From NCBI GenBank assembly GCA_036677445.1, contig JAVBWI010000026.1, forward strand, positions 1-64,000: a stretch of 64,000 nt of DNA, written 5' to 3'. This DNA comes from JAVBWI01 sp036677445 (lineage in GTDB: Bacteria; Bacillota; Clostridia; Christensenellales; CAG-138). The position numbers and the translations under genes were made by a program. Shown here one piece after another: positions 56,679-64,000 of the stretch (position 1 is its first letter; each line of letters opens with the position of its first letter). The notes beneath the pieces were generated by a model. The model saw nothing but the letters and a program-made list of their open reading frames with translations, was not told the origin of the DNA and did no database searches.

Positions 56679-57365
56679 CTACCGTCCGCCGCGCGTAAAG
56701 CTATGATCAATTTCCATAACAGATATAGAACTTATTCGTCTGTCTTTTCTTTTGATGCCATTGAGCAGTATTTGAAAGTGTGCCGCAGTTTCCTCTTTCA
56801 ATTCGAAATCGGGGTAACGGATACACCATTCGTAGCAAAGCCCCCGTATAGCCATCACAAAATGCCGGGACAGCGCTTCAAGCGGCAGGTCAGTTTTGAA
56901 TTCCCCCCGCCGTATCCCCTGTTCCAGTATATCGCCGAACATTTTGTAAAGCTCACGGCTATAGCCTTTGATCGCGTCCATATCGACGTCTCTTGTAAGC
57001 TGCAACTGATAAACCGTCTGCATCATTTCATAGCCGATTGTGTCCACCAGTACGTCGGCTATTTTTCTGTTCATGGCGAGAAGCACGTCGGAAGCGGGCA
57101 TATCGGGAGGCAAGGAATTCAGAAAGGTTTTGTAATCCAGATCAAGACGGGCCGTATAATCAGAGATAAACGAAGCGATCAGCGCATCCTTCGATTCGAA
57201 ATGCACATAGAACGTACCCTTGGATACGCCGGCCTCCTCCACAATGTTGTCTACGCTGACCTCGGTAAAGTCACGTTCACGGAACAGCTTTCCCGCGCTT
57301 TCGTATAATTTCTTCTTCGTCTCGGCGGCCTGCTCTTTTCTTTTGCCTGATTTCTCTTTTCCCAT
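56679..57365 (-). CDS. TetR family transcriptional regulator
   Basis: A 228-residue regulator. DNA-binding domain (about 8-60): EQAAETKKKLYESAGKLFRE, FTEVSVDNIVEEAGVSKGTFYVHFESK. The ligand domain is helical (about 65-210) with FVMAIRGLCYEWCIRYPDFE and a polar tail. Start ATG 57365 is right after GGGAGGG; an upstream in-frame ATG at 57392 has no site. It is divergent from the SLH protein gene and the intergenic region has nested palindromes, so it probably represses itself, the surface protein, or both. Confidence 0.9.
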   Translation of the reverse strand: MGKEKSGKRKEQAAETKKKLYESAGKLFRERDFTEVSVDNIVEEAGVSKGTFYVHFESKDALIASFISDYTARLDLDYKTFLNSLPPDMPASDVLLAMNRKIADVLVDTIGYEMMQTVYQLQLTRDVDMDAIKGYSRELYKMFGDILEQGIRRGEFKTDLPLEALSRHFVMAIRGLCYEWCIRYPDFELKEETAAHFQILLNGIKRKDRRISSISVMEIDHSFTRGGR

Positions 57366-57404
57366 ATACCCTCCCTGATTGATTTTCGACATAAAGTATT
57401 ATAT

Positions 57405-57433
57405 AATGACTTCAGTCACTGAACTGGGTCATT
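57405..57433. promoter_or_regulatory. TetR operator between tetR and the SLH gene
   Basis: An outer inverted repeat AATGAC (57405-57410) / GTCATT (57428-57433) encloses a perfect 13-base palindrome TTCAGTCACTGAA (57411-57423). It lies 40 bases from the tetR start and 123 bases from the SLH gene start, a good place to control both divergent genes. The TATAAT-like TATATAAT sits at its left edge. Confidence 0.7.
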
Positions 57434-57555
57434 AAATTATTATAGGACTCATTGATCTGGAATACAAGCCTGAGCCGCAAATAACAGGTATTTTGCCACC
57501 TGCCTGCGCCATGACGTGCTTATGGAAGCAGGTACGGTAAATGGAGGGAATGACT

Positions 57556-60500
57556 ATGAATAACAACAAGCCTTCCCGGAAGCTTATAGCGATAGCGCTG
57601 TCCATTGTCATGGTTCTGGCGTCGGCGCCGGTTTTGGCGGAGGCAGAAACGGTGCCGCTCGGCGCAAACGGTGAAATCACGGCCTTTTCGCCACTTGCGG
57701 AGGAGGTCTCGGCGCAGCAAGTTCCAACCGGCACGGCGCTTTCCGAACTCACTCTGCCCGGGCGGATTTTTGTCACGGTGGGTGGCAGGCAAACAGACAT
57801 TGCGGTCGCATGGCAACCGGAGCCTCAGTACGACGGCAACACAATAGGCGAATACATTTTTACCCCCGCGCTGCCGGAGGGCTGTTCATTGGCCGACGGC
57901 GTGGAGCCGCCGCAAATCTCCGTAACGGTGGTGGGCCCCATGCTTCGCACGACGGCCGGCGCAATGGCCGCTGCAACGCCGGATTATGCGTGGTACGACG
58001 CCAATAAAGCGGCGCCCCGGTTTGAAATCGGCAGCCCCGCGCAGCTAAAAGGCCTTGCCGACATTGTCAACGGCAACCATGGCGCTGCGTTCGCCTTTAC
58101 GGGCAGGGAAGTCAGCCTGACGGCAGACATCGACCTTTCCGGATATGAAAACTGGACGCCGATCGGGGCAAATTATAATACATTTTCCGGAACCTTTACC
58201 GGCAACAGCCATACCATCAGCGGCCTGACAATCAATGCCCCGGCGCAGAGCGGCGTGGGGCTTTTCGGCTTACTGGTGGGGTCGGTATCGGACCTTTATC
58301 TTTCAAATGTAAACATTACCGGCTACCAAAATGCCGGCGGCATAGCGGGCGAGGTTTGGGGCAGCATCAGACACTGCGCGGTGATCGGCGGCACGGTCTC
58401 CGGCTACGAAAACACCGGCGGCATCGCGGGAAAAGTATCTAATAACGGCAGCCTGCTGACAAGCTGCTTTACCACTTGCGGTGTCCGCGCTACGGGCATT
58501 TCTCCCTACAGTGCCGGCGGCGTGGCGGGCAGAGTCGAATACGGAGGAGTCCTATCCGACTGCTATGCCACCGGCTCAGTCAAACCGGGGGAGGGACTTA
58601 ATATTCAGGCGCTTGGCGGGGTGGTGGGCTCGATATACGGCGGGAGTATTCGAAACTGCTTCGCCGTGGGCGAGGTAACGGGCACTACCCGAATCGGCGG
58701 GGTTGCCGGGGGGCTTAGCGGCGCAACAACGCTGGAAAACTGTGCCGCGCTCAACATTCGTGTGGCCGGCGACCCCAATGCCGGCTCATATGGAGGCGTC
58801 AATACAGGCCGCGTCGCGGGATATGTCTCAGGCGCACAGGTGATCAATGACATTGCCTTTTCAGGATTGATACTTGTAAACGGCGGCGGCAACAACGCAA
58901 ACGGCAGCGACAGGTCCTCCGCGCAAATCAAGGCCGAAGGTTTTTTTGAGACAAGCGGTTTTTCCGCGCCGGCCTGGCAAAGCGAAACCGAGAAGCTGCC
59001 CATTCTGACCGGCTTCCCCGAAGGGCTGCAGAGCGGGGAACTGCCCGCGCATATAGGCTCCCCGACGCCCAGCGCGCCGCAGACGCTCACAGCCGAGCCC
59101 AACGACGGCTCGGCTAAACTCAGTTGGGCCGCGCCCGGAAGCAGCGGCGCAAGCGACATCAGCCGATATGAGGTTCGTAAAAACAACGAGGGCTGGATAT
59201 CGGTCGGCATGGCAATGACCTACACGTTCACCGGACTGACCAACGGCACAATTTACACCTTTGAAGTGCGGGCCGTCAACAGCTATGGAAACGGCGCCGC
59301 GGCCTCTGTTCAGAGGGTACCGGTCAGTTCCGGGAATATAGCGGCCATCCCGGGCGACCGAAGCGTCGTTCTCAATTGGGTGACGCCGCCATCTTTAATC
59401 GGAAGAATTACGGATTATTGGGTGCGCTACGATGATGCCTCATGGAAGTACCCCGATGAGAATTACCTGCATACCTTCTTTGGGTTGGCTAACGGCGTAA
59501 ACTACACCTTTGAAATATGGGGAATTGGCATGAATGGCTCGACTCAAGGCGTACTGTTCAGCGCCAGCATCGTGGCCATGCCTGTCGGCAAGCCTATGGA
59601 GCCGGCCAATCTCATCGCGGTTCCGGGGGGCGGGCAGATTGCGCTGAGCTGGGAGGAGGTGTACAGCGACGAGGGCAGCCCCGTTCTGAGATATGAGGTA
59701 TCCCAGGATGGCGGCGTCAACTGGGTATCGGTCGGTATGGCCATGACCTACACCTTCACCGGCTTGACCAACGGTATGGCCTATCCGCTGCAGGTACGGG
59801 CAGTCAATGCCATCGGGACGGGCAACGCGGCGGCGATATCGGCCACGCCGCGCCAGCCGCCCGCAATGATAAGCACGGGCAGCCAAAGCTTTCCTTATGG
59901 TTCCGGCGGCGCCTTTACCGTCTCGGCCAGCGGTACGCCGCCCATCGCCTACGCCCTTTCCGGCCAGCCCGGCGGCATCAGCATGAACGAATCGACCGGC
60001 AGCGTTACCGTTGAAAGAACGGTACCCGCAGGAGTATATCCCTTTACCGTCACCGCGGCGAACGGTTCGCCGCCCGATGCGGTGCAGGACTTTTCATTGA
60101 CCATAACGTCCCGCACGCCGCAATTGAGCGACCTGCAATATACAGCCCCGTCCAACCGCACCTACGACGGCGCCAGCACCGGCATCGGCCCGGTAACCGA
60201 TAAAAACGCCATCGGCCTGTCCTGTACCGTCTATTATCAGGGCATTAGCGGGACAACCTACCCAAGGTCCCAAACACCCCCCAAAAATGCGGGACAGTAT
60301 GAAGTCATTGCGGCTATTGCGGGAAACACGAATATCAACGCGGCCGAGCTGTCCCTCGGGACCTACCGCATCCTTTCCAAAAGCATCACCGTTACGCCGA
60401 CAGCCGGGCAGAACAAGGTGTACGGCCAGCCCGATCCGCCGCTGCAGTACACTCTGTCCGATGCTCTTTGCACCGGCGATGAACTGACCGGCACGCTTGC

Positions 60501-63189
60501 GCGCGCCGCCGGGGAAAATGTGGGGAGCTATGCCATCGCGATGGGAACGCTAACGGCCGGCGGCAACTATACATTGTCGCTCTCGGGCAGCGTCAGCTTC
60601 GCCATCACCCCCAAGGCTGACGCCACATTTACCATTGCCGAAATTTCCCCGCGGACCTATACCGGCAGCGCTATTACGCCGGAGCCGCAGGTGAAGGACG
60701 GAAGCATCGTTTTAACAAAGAATGTGGACTTCACTTACGGTTACGGCAACAATACCAATGCCGGGGTTTCCGCCGCCGTCAGTATCACCGGCATCGGCAA
60801 CTATGCGGGCAGCACCGGCTCCGCGATATTTACCATCAACAAGGCGATGCCCCCGCTGACGCTGACGGCCAACCCTGCGGCTACGCAGACACGACCCGGC
60901 AGCGTAACGCTTTCGGCGGCATTGCCATCTGACGCGACGGGAACTCTCACCTTCAGAGCAGGGACGGATACCATTGCGGCCGTAACCCTGCCAATGAAAA
61001 CAGCCGCCTTCACGCCGACAGGCATTGCCAACGCATACAGCTTCACCGTGGAATACAGCGGGGACAGCAATTACGAGGGCAAAACCAGTACGGCGCTGGA
61101 ATACGGTTTTATAAAATCCGATCAGGCGGCATTAAATACCACGGACGGCACGGTCAGCTTCGGCGACCCATTGGATTTATCAACTTTGGTCAGCGGCGGC
61201 TCCGGCACGGGCGCGTTCAGCTTTGCCGTAACCGACGGTCCCGCCAACCTTGACGGCGTCACCCTGATTCCTACCGGCGTGGGCACAGTGAGTATTACGG
61301 TGACAAAGGCGGCTGATCATGACTATAACGAAAAGTCCGCCATTTTCACGGTAACGGTCATTCCCCGCGTGATCACCTTTACGGTCGCCTCTGTCCAACC
61401 GCAAACCTATACCGGCAGCGCCATCACCCCGGAACCGGAGGTGAAAGACGGTGACATATTCCTGACAGAGGGGATCGATTTCGCCTACGGTTACAGCGAC
61501 AATACGAGCATCGGAGCTTTCGCTGCCGTCAATATTACCGGCATTGGCAACTACGCAGGCAGCACCGGCTCCACAACATTTACCATCGGCAAGGCTGCGC
61601 CGAACATTTTAACCCCTCCAGCTGTCAGCGGTACCATCTATGCCGGAACTGCGCTATCGAAAATCTTGCTGACAGGTGGTGAGGCCAGCGTCAGCGGGCA
61701 CTTCGAGTGGGCGAATCCTTCGGCGGCCGCGGTACGCGGGGAAAATACTTTCGAGGCCCGCTTCGTGCCGGACGACACGGTGAATTATCTGGAAGTGGAA
61801 GGCATCAGCATTACTTTTACCGCAAAAAACCGTCCCGACGGCGACTCAACCCTCTTTGCAGCAAAGCCCAACCAGCCCACCGCTGCCAGCGTAACCGCAG
61901 CCGCACAGATGACGAATGGCCGCGCAGCCCTGACCATTACCGGCAGCATAGTCAGGGCGGCCATCGATAAAGCGCTGGCGGACGCCAAAGCCGGAGGCAA
62001 TGCCGCAAACGGCATCAGCGTAACTATTTCGGTGACAGCCACAGGCGCCACCGGCTTCACGCTTACCCTGGAACGGAATGCCCTGAACCGCCTGCTCAAC
62101 GCAAGAGTAAAATCCTTCGGTGTTTCCGGCCTGCCGGTCAACTTGGGCTTTGATACGGAGGCCCTCAGGCAGATCCACACACAAAGCGGCGGCGATGTTG
62201 TCATCGCCGTCAAGCCTGCGGCGGTGACTGGCCTCTACAATGCCTATGATATCACCATCACTTCGACAAGGGCCAAAAAGGCGGTCGGCATTACCTCGCT
62301 GGGGAGGGGCAGCATCATACTAAGCATCTCTGCCGTTCCCGGCAGGAACGAGTCCGGCGGTTATCTATACGGTGCCTATGTGAGCGCGGACAACAAAATT
62401 AACCGCATTGCGAATTCGGCCTACGATGCAAACAGCAAGCGCGTGATTTTGTCCATCAATCATTTCTCGGTATACGGCGTGGGCTACGCTGCCCCCAGCG
62501 CCGGATTTTTCGATATCGCAAAGCATTGGGCGAAGGACAGCATTGATTACGCGGTAGGCCGGGGGTTGCTTTCGGGAACTTCCGGGAGGGCATTCTCCCC
62601 CGATGCGGCCATCACCCGCGGAATACTGGCAACAGCCCTCGGCAGGCTCTCCGGCGCCGATGTGAGCGGCTACAAGGCCAGCAGCTTTCGTGATGTAAAA
62701 GCCGGAAGCGTTCTCCAACCTTACATTGAGTGGGCATACAGGGAAGGTATTATGCAGGGCGTCGGAAACAGCCAGTTCGCCCCTGACAGGGCTGTGACCC
62801 GCGAGGAAATCGCGGTTATCCTGCAAAATTACGCCAAGGCCACCGGCTACAAGTTGCCTGTGACCCGCGAAGCGGTCACTTTTGCGGACGCTTCCAACAT
62901 CGGAAATTCCTGTAAAACGGCGGTAACGGCCATGCAGCAGGCGGGCGTCATGATGGGCCGAAGCGATAACAGATTTCATCCCAAATCCAATGCCACCCGG
63001 GCGGAGGTTTCCGCCATGCTGCACCGGTATGTCAAGCTAGCCGTCGACCCCGCTACCGCGCAGGGCTGGGCGAGAAACGATGACGGCGGGTACATGTACT
63101 ACCAAAACGGCGCCGCCGTAACAGGCTCAACGACCATTGACGGCGTGAAATATTACTTCGACAGCATTGGCGTTTTGCAGGCCGCCTAG
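57556..63189 (+). CDS. Giant multidomain SLH surface protein
   Basis: An 1877-residue secreted protein. Signal peptide about 1-28. An Ig-like domain (about 40-135), a Peptidase_M26-type GLUG repeat region (about 175-435: GGIAGEVWGSI, GGIAGKVSNNG, GGVAGRVEYGG), fibronectin type III domains (about 505-765; FTGLTNGT occurs twice), another Ig-like domain (about 770-850), MBG/YDG domains (about 855-1350), of which ITGIGNYAGST-containing units are duplicated, and three S-layer homology domains (about 1648-1828; DIAKHWAKDSIDYA, TREEIAVIL, TRAEVSAML). It ends in a choline-binding-like repeat (GGYMYYQNGAAVTGSTTIDG). SLH domains hold proteins on pyruvylated wall polymer. Start ATG 57556 has GGAGGG 7 bases upstream. 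Role: adhesion or S-layer component. Confidence 0.92.
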   Translation: MNNNKPSRKLIAIALSIVMVLASAPVLAEAETVPLGANGEITAFSPLAEEVSAQQVPTGTALSELTLPGRIFVTVGGRQTDIAVAWQPEPQYDGNTIGEYIFTPALPEGCSLADGVEPPQISVTVVGPMLRTTAGAMAAATPDYAWYDANKAAPRFEIGSPAQLKGLADIVNGNHGAAFAFTGREVSLTADIDLSGYENWTPIGANYNTFSGTFTGNSHTISGLTINAPAQSGVGLFGLLVGSVSDLYLSNVNITGYQNAGGIAGEVWGSIRHCAVIGGTVSGYENTGGIAGKVSNNGSLLTSCFTTCGVRATGISPYSAGGVAGRVEYGGVLSDCYATGSVKPGEGLNIQALGGVVGSIYGGSIRNCFAVGEVTGTTRIGGVAGGLSGATTLENCAALNIRVAGDPNAGSYGGVNTGRVAGYVSGAQVINDIAFSGLILVNGGGNNANGSDRSSAQIKAEGFFETSGFSAPAWQSETEKLPILTGFPEGLQSGELPAHIGSPTPSAPQTLTAEPNDGSAKLSWAAPGSSGASDISRYEVRKNNEGWISVGMAMTYTFTGLTNGTIYTFEVRAVNSYGNGAAASVQRVPVSSGNIAAIPGDRSVVLNWVTPPSLIGRITDYWVRYDDASWKYPDENYLHTFFGLANGVNYTFEIWGIGMNGSTQGVLFSASIVAMPVGKPMEPANLIAVPGGGQIALSWEEVYSDEGSPVLRYEVSQDGGVNWVSVGMAMTYTFTGLTNGMAYPLQVRAVNAIGTGNAAAISATPRQPPAMISTGSQSFPYGSGGAFTVSASGTPPIAYALSGQPGGISMNESTGSVTVERTVPAGVYPFTVTAANGSPPDAVQDFSLTITSRTPQLSDLQYTAPSNRTYDGASTGIGPVTDKNAIGLSCTVYYQGISGTTYPRSQTPPKNAGQYEVIAAIAGNTNINAAELSLGTYRILSKSITVTPTAGQNKVYGQPDPPLQYTLSDALCTGDELTGTLARAAGENVGSYAIAMGTLTAGGNYTLSLSGSVSFAITPKADATFTIAEISPRTYTGSAITPEPQVKDGSIVLTKNVDFTYGYGNNTNAGVSAAVSITGIGNYAGSTGSAIFTINKAMPPLTLTANPAATQTRPGSVTLSAALPSDATGTLTFRAGTDTIAAVTLPMKTAAFTPTGIANAYSFTVEYSGDSNYEGKTSTALEYGFIKSDQAALNTTDGTVSFGDPLDLSTLVSGGSGTGAFSFAVTDGPANLDGVTLIPTGVGTVSITVTKAADHDYNEKSAIFTVTVIPRVITFTVASVQPQTYTGSAITPEPEVKDGDIFLTEGIDFAYGYSDNTSIGAFAAVNITGIGNYAGSTGSTTFTIGKAAPNILTPPAVSGTIYAGTALSKILLTGGEASVSGHFEWANPSAAAVRGENTFEARFVPDDTVNYLEVEGISITFTAKNRPDGDSTLFAAKPNQPTAASVTAAAQMTNGRAALTITGSIVRAAIDKALADAKAGGNAANGISVTISVTATGATGFTLTLERNALNRLLNARVKSFGVSGLPVNLGFDTEALRQIHTQSGGDVVIAVKPAAVTGLYNAYDITITSTRAKKAVGITSLGRGSIILSISAVPGRNESGGYLYGAYVSADNKINRIANSAYDANSKRVILSINHFSVYGVGYAAPSAGFFDIAKHWAKDSIDYAVGRGLLSGTSGRAFSPDAAITRGILATALGRLSGADVSGYKASSFRDVKAGSVLQPYIEWAYREGIMQGVGNSQFAPDRAVTREEIAVILQNYAKATGYKLPVTREAVTFADASNIGNSCKTAVTAMQQAGVMMGRSDNRFHPKSNATRAEVSAMLHRYVKLAVDPATAQGWARNDDGGYMYYQNGAAVTGSTTIDGVKYYFDSIGVLQAA

Positions 63190-63254
63190 GTGCGGCGCGG
63201 GAATAGCCGTACCAGTTCTCCGGCAACACCCGATTCACCCGCGCCAATGCAAAC

Positions 63255-63294
63255 AAAAAGCAGCGGAAGCAGATAATGACTTCCGCTGCTTTTT
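63255..63294 (+). terminator. Terminator of the SLH protein gene
   Basis: AAAAAGCAGCGGAAG (63255-63269) pairs perfectly with CTTCCGCTGCTTTTT (63280-63294) across a 10-base loop, with a T-run in the right arm and TTTTG after it. It lies 66 bases after the stop codon and can act in both directions. Confidence 0.9.
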
Positions 63295-63637
63295 GTTTTC
63301 CGAATTCAGTCAGTCTTTGGGGCAGGTTCAATCCTTGAGACTACCCGCCTTTTGCCGGCTCCCCACTTTTTGCCGGTGAAAGGCAGGAAACAGAGGCTGC
63401 AAGGGCAATTGTTGTCATGAAGCATATCTGACAAAATGAAGTGATGTTCCCGTTGAAATTCCCCTCCGCATGCCTGAAAATAGCAATATAGACATCCTGT
63501 CAAAGAAGGATTCCCATCTTTATGATGCCATGCGCAATGTTGAGCAATCGACAGGCATCCGGGCACGATCCTTCAGCATCACATCGCTTGTCGGTCGACC
63601 ACATCCAAGCAAAACACATGAATATGGAGGGGTATGC
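63295..63637. other. Intergenic region before the PTS gene
   Basis: About 340 bases without a recognised gene or RNA. It contains the leader and presumably the promoter of the PTS gene; I cannot identify a riboswitch, antiterminator or catabolite site with confidence. The last 12 bases hold GGAGGGG. Confidence 0.4.
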
Positions 63638-64000
63638 ATGGAAACTGCAGTCAAAACCAAAAGCGGCAAGCAAACCGTACAGAAAATTGGCCGGTTCCTC
63701 AGCGGCATGATCATGCCGAACATCGGCGCGTTTATTGCGTGGGGCTTTATTACAACGCTTTTTATCGAGGTAGGCTGGCTCCCCCACGAGGGGTTTGCCA
63801 CCATGGTAGGGCCGATACTTCGCTTCCTGTTGCCTATGCTTGTCGGCTACACAGGCGGTAAGCAGGTGGGCGGCGCGCGCGGCGGCATAGCCGGCGCCGT
63901 CGCAACGATGGGCGTCATCGTCGGTACCGAGGTCACCATGATCATGGGCGCCATGCTCATAGGCCCTCTGGCCGGTTGGGTGGTCAAACAGTTTGACCGC
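63638..64000 (+). CDS. mtlA: PTS mannitol-type permease, EIIC part (partial)
   Basis: Only the first 121 codons are in the window. The sequence VQKIGRFLSGMIMPNIGAFI, AWGFITTLFIEVGWLPHEGF, MVGPILRFLLPMLVGYTGGK and VGGARGGIAGAVATMGVIVG, ending ...MIMGAMLIGPLAGWVVKQFDR, is the conserved start of the mannitol-specific EIICB/EIICBA permease, which imports and phosphorylates mannitol. Transmembrane helices begin at about residues 20, 45, 70 and 90. ATG 63638 has GGAGGGG 5 bases upstream. Whether EIIB and EIIA domains follow cannot be seen. Confidence 0.9.
   Translation, partial: METAVKTKSGKQTVQKIGRFLSGMIMPNIGAFIAWGFITTLFIEVGWLPHEGFATMVGPILRFLLPMLVGYTGGKQVGGARGGIAGAVATMGVIVGTEVTMIMGAMLIGPLAGWVVKQFDR

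Noticed and set aside
63295..63637. Riboswitch or T-box before the PTS gene
   Set aside because: I could not assemble a conserved core, specifier loop or antiterminator; only weak hairpins are present.

Overview
The window looks like chromosomal DNA from a moderately GC-rich Gram-positive anaerobe of the Bacillota, most likely class Clostridia. The reasons are a YunB-type sporulation protein, a FabT/FabK-type fatty-acid cluster, clostridial families (DUF4317, DUF4349, DUF6774, DUF3343, EFR1), two sortases with an LPSTG protein, a giant S-layer-homology (SLH) protein and strong AGGAGG ribosome sites. The genus cannot be told from sequence alone.

Layout. 1-9.8 kb is housekeeping: the end of tuf, a membrane protein with dusB, greA-lysS, a lipoprotein-type class B sortase, a DUF4349 lipoprotein, a ComEC-like metallohydrolase, an EamA exporter and yunB. 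tRNA-Val(CAC) follows, with a copied 3' end downstream. 10.3-17.9 kb is more plastic: DUF4317, a broken Y-family polymerase fused to a transposase scrap, an LPSTG leucine-rich-repeat protein with its own sortase, AraC, an SMR exporter and a truncated IS5-like element. 17.9-25.4 kb holds a two-component system, a YxlEFG-like membrane/ABC set, a membrane-anchored serine hydrolase, and a lipoprotein-EFR1 flavodoxin/ferredoxin pair. 26.4-33 kb is an AfuABC/FbpABC-type uptake operon with a YesM/YesN-type two-component system. 33-38.4 kb has a TetR/membrane-protein pair with a clear operator, an AT-rich stretch, a glycosyltransferase, a MerR regulator with its 19-bp-spacer promoter and a methyltransferase.

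38.5-48.9 kb is a complete, tightly overlapping type II fatty-acid operon: fabT-fabH-acpP-fabK-fabD-fabG-fabF-accB-fabZ-accC-accD-accA, then a DegV fatty-acid-binding protein. It encodes malonyl-CoA formation, the elongation cycle and its MarR-type regulator. 49-57.4 kb is mixed metabolism and regulation (DUF6774, HD hydrolase, pyridoxamine kinase, GNAT, tcdA, DUF3343, DUF2318, OmpR/histidine kinase, nitrilase, TetR). The window ends with an 1877-residue SLH surface protein and the 5' part of a mannitol-type PTS permease.

The least expected signal is non-coding. A ~185-bp hairpin-rich element occurs twice in opposite orientation (6.8 kb and 25.6 kb), and each copy lies between direct copies of a terminator-like hairpin. 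A third interval at 5.3 kb has the same architecture with different internal sequence, and the segment after tRNA-Val is comparable. This suggests small elements that insert at terminator or tRNA 3' structures and duplicate them. All function calls come from reading the sequence; no database search was run.
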